Shown here: piece after piece, positions 56,413 through 64,000 of the stretch
How positions within the stretch are numbered: position 1 is the first letter of the stretch
Layout of the letters: each line of letters opens with the position of its first letter
NCBI RefSeq assembly: GCF_900163645.1
Contig: NZ_FUKM01000053.1
Location: 62,001 to 126,000, forward strand
Reading direction: 5' to 3'
From: Halomonas citrativorans
Lineage (GTDB): Bacteria; Pseudomonadota; Gammaproteobacteria; Pseudomonadales; Halomonadaceae
Length of the DNA: 64,000 nucleotides
Notes under the pieces: model-generated
Databases searched by the model: none
Seen by the model: the letters and a program-made list of their open reading frames with translations, nothing else
Told to the model about the DNA's origin: nothing
Position numbers and translations under genes: made by a program

Positions 56413-59229
56413 ATGCACGGACTGTTAAGACGCCTGTTCGCTCCTCGTTGGCAACACCCCGACCCCGAGGTACGCCGACAGGCCCTCTCTCGACTTGACC
56501 CCCACCAGGCTGAACAGCGCGAAGCGCTGCAAGCACTCGCGCATGATAGTGACAGCAGCATCCGCCTGTCGGCCCTGCTCGCGCTGGATGATGTCAATGG
56601 GCTGGTGATAGCCTACCCTGACCACAGCCAGCAAGAGGCATGGTTCAATGCCGTGAGTCAGCGGCTTAGCGGTCTTGAAGGCAGCACCGAACTGCAACAA
56701 CGCCTGACCCTGGTGGAAGGGCTGGACGAGCCGCGGCTTTTAAATGTAATTGCCTTACAAGGCGACAACCTGGAGCTGCGCCTGACCGCCCTTGCCCGGC
56801 TAACCCGTGAAGACGACCTGGTTAAGCAAGCGTGCCAAAACGGTGTCGCGGCTGTTCGTCATCGCGCCACCGAGCGCATTGAGACAGAAGAGGCCCTGAA
56901 GCGCCTGCTTAAAGACGCGCGGCGTGATCGTTATGTAACTCGCCTTGCCCGCGAAAAGCTCGGCCAGCAGCGAACCGATGCCGAATGGCTGGCCCGCCAA
57001 CAGCAGCAGTTGGAGCACCTTCTTCACCAGATGGAACAGCATGCTCGCGCGCCTTGGGAGCCACTTTATGGCGGCCGCTTTCGCCATTTAGAGCGCGAAT
57101 GGAAGAACCTGACGCCCCCTCCTAGCGCCGAGCAAGAGCAGCGCTTTCATCAGGCCATGCTGGGCTGTCGTAAAACGCTTCACGACCATGAAACGCAGGA
57201 GCAGGCTCGCCAGCAGAGCCTTGCCCGCCGAGAGGAAGCGGATCAGACACGTGATCAGTTGCTTGATGGGCTGGAGGAGACGCTTGAAAGTCTTCATCAT
57301 GCCACCGAGCTGACCGTTCAGGATATCGACAGCCTGCGTGCCCAACGCCAGCTTTTCAGCCAACGCTGGCAAGCGATCTCCGACGTACACTCGCCCAGCG
57401 AGCCTGCAAGCCAACGCTACACGCACGTCATTATTCAATATGAGCAGTGCCTGGATGCCTGGCAGCGCTGGCAACGTGTTAGTGTCGCGCTAGAGCAGGC
57501 ACTTGCGGATAATGACCACCGCACCATGCGCCGCCTGCTTAACGAATGCGCCTGGCCAAAAGCATTTACGCCGCCTGCGCTGATACAGCGCGCTCAAGCA
57601 ACGCTTGCCACCGAGTCTCACACACCGGCAGCTAGCCCACACGCCTCGGTTTCATTAAGCACTTATGAAGCGGAACTCGATAGCTTTGAGCACCTGCTTG
57701 AGCGTGGCGCCTTCAAAAGTGCCAGCCATCTTCACCAGCGCTTAAAGCCGCAAATCGAAGCCCTTCAAATGGCGGAAGCCAAGCCGCTGAAGGCACGCTT
57801 AAAACAGTCCGGCGCGCGGCTGGCCGAACTACGCGATTGGCGCGGCTTTGTCGCAGGGCCCAAGCGCGAGCAGTTATGCTCAAGCATTGAAGCACTGGCC
57901 AACGACCCGCACATGGCGGAAACCGCGCTTGACCGCCACCACCGCCAGCTAGTGAAAGAGTGGAAGTCGCTGGGCGATGCCGCCGCCAACCGCGAACAGT
58001 CCGCGCGCTTTCGTGCCGCATCTGACCGCATCCACGAGCGGTTAGCCCCATGGCGCGACCAACTAGGCCAGGAGCGTGAAGCGAACCTGCAGGCCCGCGA
58101 GCAGCTGTGCGAACAGCTTGAAACACTGCTCTCCCAGCCAGCAGAGGACGCCGACCCGGATGTACTACGTGAAATTCGCGACAAGGCACGCCATCAATGG
58201 CGCCACTACTCGCCGGTGCCTCGCGAGCGCTCTGAGGCCGTTGGTCAGCGGTTTGGAAAAATCCGCCATCAGTTGCAAACATTAATTGATCAGCGGGCCG
58301 AGCATATCGCCTCTCAAAAGCAGGCGCTTATTGAAGAAGTGCGGGCGCTTCGTCACGACCAGCAACAACCCTTGGCTCAACGCATTACACAAACCAAGCA
58401 ACTACAGCAGCACTGGCGTCAGTTAGGGCGCGCACCCAAAGGGGCGGAACAAACCCTTTGGAAGGCGTTCCGGCATGAGTGCGATCAGCTGTTTGCCCAG
58501 CGCGAAGCCCACAAGAGTGAGCAGGCTGCCCATCAGCAACAGCAGCTTGAAGCCATGCAAATACTTATCGATCAAATGGACAGCTGGCAACCCACTAGCG
58601 CCAATGAAACCAGCACGCTGGACGACTTTTTGAACCAGGTCAGCCAGCTTGAGCCACTGCCGCGAAACCGGCGTAGCGAAGGCATGCAGCGTCGCCTAAG
58701 CGGTATTGTGCGCGCCAAGCGCGAGCGTTTGAGTCGCCTTAAGATTGCGGATACCGTTCAGCAATGGCAACTTATTTTACCGCTCGTTAACGCGCACTTG
58801 TCCGCCGATCAGCGCTATCTGGACGGCGGTGCCGCAGAAATTATCAACGCTGACGGTATCATTAGCACGCCACTTCCCAGCGTATTTGCCGAGGCGCATC
58901 AGACGCGTAACCGTCAGCGTCAATCCACGCCACTCCCGTTGTCGCTGGACGATGAGGCAGCACGGGCAGACGCCATTTCTCGGCTGCGGGTACATCTATC
59001 CCTGTTAACCAGCGGCAGCATCCGACAAAGCGACGAGCCTTTGCGCCTGGCGATCCAGGTAGAGCGCTTGAATGAAGGAATTCGCCAAGAGCGTAGTCGC
59101 GAAGAAGAAATTATCGATGTTTTAGCCGCGCTATTAGCGCTTGGCCCGGTATCGATGGCGCAGTGGGAAAAAGAAGCCAGGGAACTGGATAGCTTATTGC
59201 GCGACCTGGGGCATATCCCGCCCCCCTGA
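56413..59229 (+). CDS. large DUF349 coiled-coil protein
   Basis: A 938-residue cytoplasmic protein. The first 150 residues show HEAT-like helices (DPEVRRQALSRLDP; DSSIRLSALLALDD), followed by long Gln/Glu/Arg-rich helices with repeated W-K/R-x-L-G and R-F-x-x-A-x-x patterns of DUF349 (for example VKEWKSLGDAAANREQSARFRAASDR). Function unknown. It is transcribed divergently from minC across 184 bp and ends at a terminator. No membrane segment. Confidence 0.85.
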   Translation: MHGLLRRLFAPRWQHPDPEVRRQALSRLDPHQAEQREALQALAHDSDSSIRLSALLALDDVNGLVIAYPDHSQQEAWFNAVSQRLSGLEGSTELQQRLTLVEGLDEPRLLNVIALQGDNLELRLTALARLTREDDLVKQACQNGVAAVRHRATERIETEEALKRLLKDARRDRYVTRLAREKLGQQRTDAEWLARQQQQLEHLLHQMEQHARAPWEPLYGGRFRHLEREWKNLTPPPSAEQEQRFHQAMLGCRKTLHDHETQEQARQQSLARREEADQTRDQLLDGLEETLESLHHATELTVQDIDSLRAQRQLFSQRWQAISDVHSPSEPASQRYTHVIIQYEQCLDAWQRWQRVSVALEQALADNDHRTMRRLLNECAWPKAFTPPALIQRAQATLATESHTPAASPHASVSLSTYEAELDSFEHLLERGAFKSASHLHQRLKPQIEALQMAEAKPLKARLKQSGARLAELRDWRGFVAGPKREQLCSSIEALANDPHMAETALDRHHRQLVKEWKSLGDAAANREQSARFRAASDRIHERLAPWRDQLGQEREANLQAREQLCEQLETLLSQPAEDADPDVLREIRDKARHQWRHYSPVPRERSEAVGQRFGKIRHQLQTLIDQRAEHIASQKQALIEEVRALRHDQQQPLAQRITQTKQLQQHWRQLGRAPKGAEQTLWKAFRHECDQLFAQREAHKSEQAAHQQQQLEAMQILIDQMDSWQPTSANETSTLDDFLNQVSQLEPLPRNRRSEGMQRRLSGIVRAKRERLSRLKIADTVQQWQLILPLVNAHLSADQRYLDGGAAEIINADGIISTPLPSVFAEAHQTRNRQRQSTPLPLSLDDEAARADAISRLRVHLSLLTSGSIRQSDEPLRLAIQVERLNEGIRQERSREEEIIDVLAALLALGPVSMAQWEKEARELDSLLRDLGHIPPP

Positions 59230-59258
59230 TCGCCCCATCAATGCGACAACAACACAAC

Positions 59259-59277
59259 GGGAGGCGATTCGCCTCCC
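59259..59277 (+). terminator. rho-independent terminator after the DUF349 gene
   Basis: An 8-bp perfect GGGAGGCG/CGCCTCCC stem with a 3-nt loop followed by ATTTTGC, 30 bp past the stop. It also separates the convergent phaB gene. Confidence 0.8.
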
Positions 59278-59328
59278 ATTTTGCATGCTCCCTTGTGAGG
59301 AATAAGCCGTCGCGTAGGCACGGGTGGC

Positions 59329-60075
59329 CTAGCCCATAAATTGCCCACCGTTAATATCGATGTTGGCGCCGGTAATAAAGCCAGACTCTTTATCGGCAAG
59401 GAACGTCACCAATCGACCAATTTCTTCCGGCGTACCGTAGCGTTTTACCGGAATCGTTTCGCGAATGGCTTCACGCACTGGCTCCGGAATTTTCATAATC
59501 ATGTCGGTGGCAATATAGCCAGGCGATACGGTATTTACCGTAATGCCTTTGGTGGCCGTTTCCTGCGCCAGCGACATGGTTAAACCGTGCATACCGGCTT
59601 TAGCGGCAGCGTAGTTAACCTGGCCAAACTGCCCTTTACGGCCATTGATGGAGGAGATATTAATAATTCGACCATAGCCATTTTCGAGCATCATCTCGAT
59701 CACGCTACGGCAAGTATTAAAGACGCTATTAAGGTTGGTATCGATGACCTGATACCACTGTTCGTAGGCCATTTTTTTCATCGTGCCGTCGCGGGTAATG
59801 CCAGCACAGTTTACCAGCACGCTAACTGGACCATACTGTTCGTGGATCTCACGCGCAGCATCCAGGCATGCGTTATGGTCAGACAGGTCGACCCCGAGTG
59901 TTGTCATATTCTGATAACCAGCAGCTTGCTGGGTGTCCAGCCAGGTTTTGGCTTTTTCGGGATTGTTATACCCTGCCACTACCCTATAACCCGCATCTGC
60001 CAACGAACGACAAATTGCCGTGCCGATTCCACCAGTTCCACCAGTTACCCAGGCGACGGGGGCTTGATTGGCCAT
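59329..60075 (-). CDS. phaB: acetoacetyl-CoA reductase
   Basis: A 248-residue short-chain dehydrogenase. The cofactor loop is TGGTGGIGTAICR, the catalytic triad Ser-Tyr-Lys appears in NISSINGRKGQFGQVNYAAAKAG, and VNCAGITRDG and the MGC-terminal GGQFMG match PhaB. It makes (R)-3-hydroxybutyryl-CoA from acetoacetyl-CoA with NADPH for polyhydroxybutyrate. It stands alone; phaA/phaC are not in this window, as is common in Halomonas. GGGAGG precedes the ATG. Confidence 0.93.
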   Translation of the reverse strand: MANQAPVAWVTGGTGGIGTAICRSLADAGYRVVAGYNNPEKAKTWLDTQQAAGYQNMTTLGVDLSDHNACLDAAREIHEQYGPVSVLVNCAGITRDGTMKKMAYEQWYQVIDTNLNSVFNTCRSVIEMMLENGYGRIINISSINGRKGQFGQVNYAAAKAGMHGLTMSLAQETATKGITVNTVSPGYIATDMIMKIPEPVREAIRETIPVKRYGTPEEIGRLVTFLADKESGFITGANIDINGGQFMG

Positions 60076-60308
60076 TGACTACCTCCCTGATATGACAAAT
60101 GGCTTGGACGCTAAGTACTGTTATGGTCCGCAAACCATTTCGAATAAGCGTCAAGCGCTTGTATCACTAACAGCACGCCACCGATTTTATTGTTAGGCGG
60201 CCTACCGACAGTAAGCTTTTTATTGGGACCATGGGAAGCATAGCTTTACTCTTTGCATATTGCAGTACGATGAATATCAGCCTTTTGCGCTTTGTTTGCT
60301 ACAAAGGG

Positions 60309-60336
60309 TTGACGTGGCGCAAAAAACCCGTAGAAT
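60309..60336 (+). promoter_or_regulatory. promoter of the initiator tRNA gene
   Basis: TTGACG (60309-60314) and TAGAAT (60331-60336) are 16 bp apart and 14 bp upstream of the tRNA. Confidence 0.75.
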
Positions 60337-60350
60337 ACGCCTCACGTTGA

Positions 60351-60427
<77 letters not shown>

Positions 60428-60433
60428 ATATTA

Positions 60434-60470
60434 AAAAAGCCAGATCAGTTACTTACTGATCTGGCTTTTT
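60434..60470. terminator. bidirectional terminator after the tRNA
   Basis: A 16-bp perfect stem (AAAAAGCCAGATCAGT and complement) with a 5-nt loop, T runs on both sides. It ends the tRNA transcript and can also stop the minus-strand dehydrogenase gene. Confidence 0.92.
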
Positions 60471-60625
60471 GCGTTTACTCACTCCCCCTCTTCGCCCCCC
60501 CCCCAAGACTACGCCACCGCACACCGTTATGCCGAGCGCATCACGCCGACGCTCGACATCGAATACCCTTACCGAAAAACCAAAGCACAGCCCCTAGCAA
60601 GCCACATGAGCAACTTAACGGGCGG

Positions 60626-61606
60626 TCACACGCCTGTTTTTTTCTTGTCACGGGAAATAGAAACGATATTTTGCGGCTCTCCCTTTACAAAAAACGCATG
60701 AATATTATCAATCGACCCATTAAGAAAACGCGAAAAGGTCTCTTCGGTCTTCCATGCCATATGTGGAGTTATCATGACATTATCCAATGCCGCAAAGGCA
60801 TTATGCTGCGGCAGCGGCTCTTCACAGAAAACATCAAGCCCCGCCCCACCAATCTTCTTACGCTGCAAAGCATCAATGAGCGCCGCTTCGTCAATAATGG
60901 GCCCGCGTGATGTATTGACCAGAATCGCATCAGGCTTCATTAGCTCGAAATGCTCCGTCGTCAGTAACCCTTCCGTTTCAGGCACAAGCCTTACATGGAT
61001 ACTAACGGCGTCCGCTTGGGTGAGCAGGCTTTCTAATGACACGTACTCTACTCCCACCTGAGCGGCTCGCTCCCGGGTCAGCCTGGGGCCCCATGCAATG
61101 ACTCGCATACCAAAGGCCTGTGCCATTCTCGCCACGGCACAACCAATCTTGCCTAGGCCAATCAGGCCAATGGTTTTACCGCTCAAGTTACTGGTAACAA
61201 TCGCTGGCCACTCTCCAGCGGACATCCGACGATCTACCTCAACAATCCGCTTGGTGAGATTAAGTAAAAATGCAAAGGTCATCTCGGTCACCGCCGCCGT
61301 AGACCCACCCGGCGTCGTTGCAACCGAAATCCCCGCTTCGTCCACTGCGTCTTTATCCATATGGGCAAGGCCCGTACCGGTTTGGGCGATCAGCTTTAGG
61401 TCAGGTAAAGCCGCGATAAGGTCTCGATCAATCAAGGTGCGCTCCCTGAGCGGGATAATCGCATCGGCTCCCTGAAGCCGACTCACCAGGGTTTCAAAGG
61501 CAGGCACATCACCATAGACCGACACCTCAGAGAATTCGCGCAAGCGAGATACGGCAGGGTGCTCCTTCATACAGCCCTCCCAATCATCAAGAATCACCGT
61601 CTTCAT
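60626..61606 (-). CDS. D-2-hydroxyacid dehydrogenase family protein
   Basis: A 326-residue NAD(P)-dependent D-2-hydroxyacid dehydrogenase related to phosphoglycerate dehydrogenase. The cofactor loop GLIGLGKIGCAVARMAQAFG, the Arg in VNTSRGPIIDE, the Glu in DVFCEEPL and the His in TPHMAWKT are intact. ATG 61606 has GGAG upstream. It is 76 nt behind the GntR gene, in a putative catabolic module; the substrate is unknown. Confidence 0.88.
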   Translation of the reverse strand: MKTVILDDWEGCMKEHPAVSRLREFSEVSVYGDVPAFETLVSRLQGADAIIPLRERTLIDRDLIAALPDLKLIAQTGTGLAHMDKDAVDEAGISVATTPGGSTAAVTEMTFAFLLNLTKRIVEVDRRMSAGEWPAIVTSNLSGKTIGLIGLGKIGCAVARMAQAFGMRVIAWGPRLTRERAAQVGVEYVSLESLLTQADAVSIHVRLVPETEGLLTTEHFELMKPDAILVNTSRGPIIDEAALIDALQRKKIGGAGLDVFCEEPLPQHNAFAALDNVMITPHMAWKTEETFSRFLNGSIDNIHAFFVKGEPQNIVSISRDKKKTGV

Positions 61607-61682
61607 ATACACTCCTTCTCTAGCACAGGCCAAGGCCAGACATAGCATTGCCTGAGCCGTGTGGTTATCGCTCAATTACTGC

Positions 61683-62366
61683 TTAATTAAGGGTATCTCT
61701 CATGGGCAACTGCTCTTCAAGCGCTTCCCAACTGCTCTGTATATGCCGCCGCATCAGTAAGCCCGCCACCTCCACATCACCTTCCGAGATAGCTGAGGCT
61801 ATGCGCTCGTGTTCATAAAGTGCGATTTTTCCGCGCCCTGTAACATGTCGATGCTTATTCCTTAACAGGGTTAGCTGTGGGCGAAGCTCGTGGGTTAAAT
61901 AACGCTGAATGAGTGGGTTACCGGACATTCGTGCGGTAATTAAATGAAAATCACACTCCTCAGACTCCTGAAGATAGGCTCCCTCAGGATGAGATGTCAC
62001 TTGGCTGGCATGTAACTGCAGTAACGTAAGGTATTCATCGGCAGTGGATGCATTAGCACGACTGGCCGCCAACATGGCGGCTTCAGCTTCAAGAGCAGCT
62101 CTGACCTGGTAGATCGCCCGGGCATCTTCGTACCGCATTTCACGCACGTGCGCCCCACTGTTCGGCACGATAGTAACGAGCCCACACTCGCTAAGGCTTT
62201 TGAGCGCCATACGCACCGGGCCTCGGCTAACACAAAAGCGCTCAGCCAACGCAACTTCCCCAAGACGAGTACCAGCCTGCAACTGCCCTTTAAGTATCTC
62301 ATCGTATAAGCCACTAGCCACTCGCTCAGCTGCCAAACCATGCGTTTCTTCTTTTATTGTAGACAA
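61683..62366 (-). CDS. GntR-family regulator, FCD subclass
   Basis: A 227-residue FadR/FCD regulator. The wHTH is LGEVALAERFCVSRGPVRMALKSL; the FCD ligand domain has the metal-site histidines in FHLITARMSGNPLI and HERIASAISEGD-x-x-x-AGLLMRRHI. The TTG at 62366 with CGGAGGAG upstream is preferred to a GTG nine codons earlier. Divergent from tctC. Confidence 0.88.
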   Translation of the reverse strand: MSTIKEETHGLAAERVASGLYDEILKGQLQAGTRLGEVALAERFCVSRGPVRMALKSLSECGLVTIVPNSGAHVREMRYEDARAIYQVRAALEAEAAMLAASRANASTADEYLTLLQLHASQVTSHPEGAYLQESEECDFHLITARMSGNPLIQRYLTHELRPQLTLLRNKHRHVTGRGKIALYEHERIASAISEGDVEVAGLLMRRHIQSSWEALEEQLPMRDTLN

Positions 62367-62506
62367 AGTAATTCTCCTCCGAATGCAACACACTTTATAT
62401 AACTTTCAATAATTTCCAAAAAATATTTGAAAATTTAGACCTTTTGCTTACATATCCGAGGATTGACAGAAACTACTATATGTACTTCTATATCCATGAC
62501 CAAATT

Positions 62507-62519
62507 ATTGTCTTACAAT
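62507..62519. promoter_or_regulatory. candidate GntR/FCD operator
   Basis: The perfect dyad ATTGT-CTT-ACAAT fits the T-x-GT-nnn-AC-x-A type of site bound by FCD regulators. It sits 28 bp upstream of the tctC start and downstream of a TTGACA at 62463, where binding would repress or modulate transcription. Confidence 0.55.
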
Positions 62520-62546
62520 TATCTAAATAAAAGCGGAGTGGCCACC

Positions 62547-63542
62547 ATGATCGATAAAAAGAATGTCATCGCTACAGCTATGCTGGGTTTCTCCCTGGCG
62601 GCTGCCATTACCCCCCTCACAGCCGCAGCCCAGGAAAGCTGGCCAACACAGAAAATCACTTTCGTTGTTGCGCTTGGCCCTGGCGGGTCCGCTGATCGCA
62701 CCGCTCGCGCGCTGGCTCAACGGCTCCAGGAAGATCTGGGCGCGCCGATTTCGGTCATTAATCAGAATGGCGGCGGTGGTCACGTAGGCCATACTTACTT
62801 CCACAACATGCCTGCTGATGGCAGCTATTTCCTTGCCTCTTCCATCCACCCTTACGTCTCTAATGCGATTCTTGGCTTTGATGCCACTTATGATTTGTCA
62901 GACTTCGCATTCATTAACGGACAGTGGAATGATTACGATCTTTTCGCCGTTAATGCTGATACACCTTATGAAACGCTGGCGGACTTCATGGCGGCAGCCA
63001 AGGAAAATCCAGGAACACTTAGAGTTTCTGTCGTACCTGGCTCTACCGGCGCTATCAACCTTGAACTGGCTCTTGAGGCCTTTGGGCTCGATAAAACAGA
63101 CGTCAACATTGTCACCTATCAGTCTGGTGGCGCTGCGCGCACGGCGGTCGCTGGCGGGCAGGTAGACATGACCGTATTAGCTGCAGACGGCACGCTATCA
63201 ATCCAGGAATATATACGTCCTCTTGCCCTCGCGGCTGATACCGCATCGGATGACTGGGACGCGCCAACGCTTAATGCAGCGCTTGAAGAGAGCGGTCACG
63301 AGCCGGTTCCGGTGCTTGCAGGATCAATGCGAGGCCTTGCCGCGCATGCTGCCTTTAAAGAGAGTAACCCCGAAGCATTCCAACAAATGGTCGATGCCTA
63401 TCACAATGCGCTGCAAGATGAGGCGTTCGTTAGCCGGCTAGAAGCCCAGGATATTGGTGCAGAGTGGCTGGGGCCTGAACGTACGACAGAGATCATTGAG
63501 TCCAACTTTGAAATTTTGAAGCAATACACATCAGAAGAATAA
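62547..63542 (+). CDS. TctC-family substrate-binding protein (TTT transporter)
   Basis: A 331-residue periplasmic binding protein of the tripartite tricarboxylate transporter family. The signal peptide ends near TAAAQE (about 27). The mature N-terminus WPTQKITFVVALGPGGSADRTARALAQ is the Bug/TctC family opening, with GGGGHVGHTYFHNMPADG following. Ligand is probably a carboxylate but not identifiable. ATG 62547 with GGAG upstream. Followed by tctB. Confidence 0.88.
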   Translation: MIDKKNVIATAMLGFSLAAAITPLTAAAQESWPTQKITFVVALGPGGSADRTARALAQRLQEDLGAPISVINQNGGGGHVGHTYFHNMPADGSYFLASSIHPYVSNAILGFDATYDLSDFAFINGQWNDYDLFAVNADTPYETLADFMAAAKENPGTLRVSVVPGSTGAINLELALEAFGLDKTDVNIVTYQSGGAARTAVAGGQVDMTVLAADGTLSIQEYIRPLALAADTASDDWDAPTLNAALEESGHEPVPVLAGSMRGLAAHAAFKESNPEAFQQMVDAYHNALQDEAFVSRLEAQDIGAEWLGPERTTEIIESNFEILKQYTSEE

Positions 63543-63646
63543 ATGATTTCAATGCGGGCACATGTGCGCTAATGCTTTTCGCTTAATCGTCACGGGACCA
63601 ACTTACGCTTGGTCCCATTATTATTTCAATGTGGAGGCGCTATAGA

Positions 63647-64000
63647 ATGGTGACAGGAAAGATTTCTGCAACGCATGCCTTTTTGTTAGGCCTTGTACTG
63701 GCTATAGCGGGCTTTATTACCTGGAGCGCTACTCAGGCCTCCACAACGCTGAACAACCTGGTGGTAGTAGCTCCCACCGCGATAATCATTGGCCTTCTGT
63801 CCATTGGGATTGTCGCTAAAACCTTGTTGAAGCCAGCGACAGAGCCTTCATCCAGCAGTACGGACAAATCATCTATATGGAGCGACATACTGCTTCTTGC
63901 AGGATTTTCCGCCTTCTGCTTTGCATTAACCAATGTCGGCTTCGACGTTGCTACTTTCGTTTTCGTCTGGGTCGGTGTTCTTATGTGTGGGAGTAAAGGA
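63647..64000 (+). CDS. TctB-family small membrane subunit (cut by window end)
   Basis: Open from ATG 63647 (GGAGG upstream) to the edge, 118 codons, no stop. Three hydrophobic segments and the C-terminal pattern GFDVATFVFVWVGVLMCG are typical of TctB. It sits behind tctC; the large TctA subunit is expected just beyond the window. Confidence 0.85.
   Translation, partial: MVTGKISATHAFLLGLVLAIAGFITWSATQASTTLNNLVVVAPTAIIIGLLSIGIVAKTLLKPATEPSSSSTDKSSIWSDILLLAGFSAFCFALTNVGFDVATFVFVWVGVLMCGSKG

Noticed and set aside
57713-58282. Long minus-strand frame within the DUF349 gene
   Set aside because: Shadow frame in GC-rich coiled-coil coding sequence, without start context.

Overview
The window looks like chromosomal DNA of a moderately halophilic gammaproteobacterium, most likely Halomonas or a close relative in the Halomonadaceae. 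This rests on the gene order (coaBC-dut-algC-argB-slmA, rsmD-ftsYEX-rpoH, rpsP-rimM-trmD-rplS, xerD-dsbC-hom-thrC-recJ, ypjD-corB beside ffh, minCDE), on the acidic tendency of many proteins, and on a stand-alone phaB and a tripartite tricarboxylate (TTT) transporter. No taxonomic search could be run, so the genus is an inference. Almost the whole window is core genome. No CRISPR array, insertion sequence, prophage or rRNA gene was seen.

Layout. 1-6.2 kb: a truncated membrane protein ending in a cold-shock domain, slyX, ald, a thioesterase, rlmI, mutM, rpmBG and radC. 6.3-11.6 kb: coaBC, dut, algC, argB, slmA and a small membrane protein. 11.7-18.5 kb: rpoH, the overlapping ftsYEX operon, rsmD, zapB, and a bolA-holD-rimI cluster whose holD is unusually long. 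18.5-28.7 kb: an MFS exporter, an acidic conserved protein, lysS, prfB with its programmed frameshift, a FadL porin, and a MerR/CopA copper-export operon ending in a 23-residue membrane microprotein. 28.1-37.5 kb: YitT-family protein, recJ, thrC, hom, dsbC, xerD, and the ribosomal operon rpsP-rimM-trmD-rplS with its promoter. 37.8-43.7 kb: a LacI regulator divergent from an ABC importer plus metallophosphoesterase operon. 43.8-49.1 kb: ffh, ypjD, corB, a PlsC acyltransferase and a TetR regulator. 49.1-52.7 kb: an SRAP-fold protein lacking all four canonical active-site residues, coupled by overlap to a secreted M16 peptidase. 52.7-60.1 kb: sbcB, minCDE, a large DUF349 protein and phaB. 60.35-64 kb: an initiator tRNA, then a catabolic-looking module (D-2-hydroxyacid dehydrogenase, GntR/FCD regulator, TctC, and TctB cut by the window edge).

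How the genes fit together. Cell division is strongly represented: ftsEX, zapB, minCDE and slmA (divisome and placement), with ftsY and ffh for SRP-dependent membrane targeting. Translation and ribosome maturation genes form a second theme (rpmBG, rpsP/rplS, rimM, trmD, rlmI, rsmD, rimI, lysS, prfB, tRNA-fMet). DNA repair and recombination are covered by mutM, radC, recJ, xerD, sbcB and dut. Accessory functions are copper export, the LacI-controlled importer and the TTT module.

The observations most worth following up are the catalytically stripped SRAP protein, the HolD-like clamp-loader subunit with a long linker, the membrane-anchored cold-shock protein, the CopA-operon microprotein, the importer-phosphoesterase operon, and the initiator tRNA with a T1/T72 mismatch.
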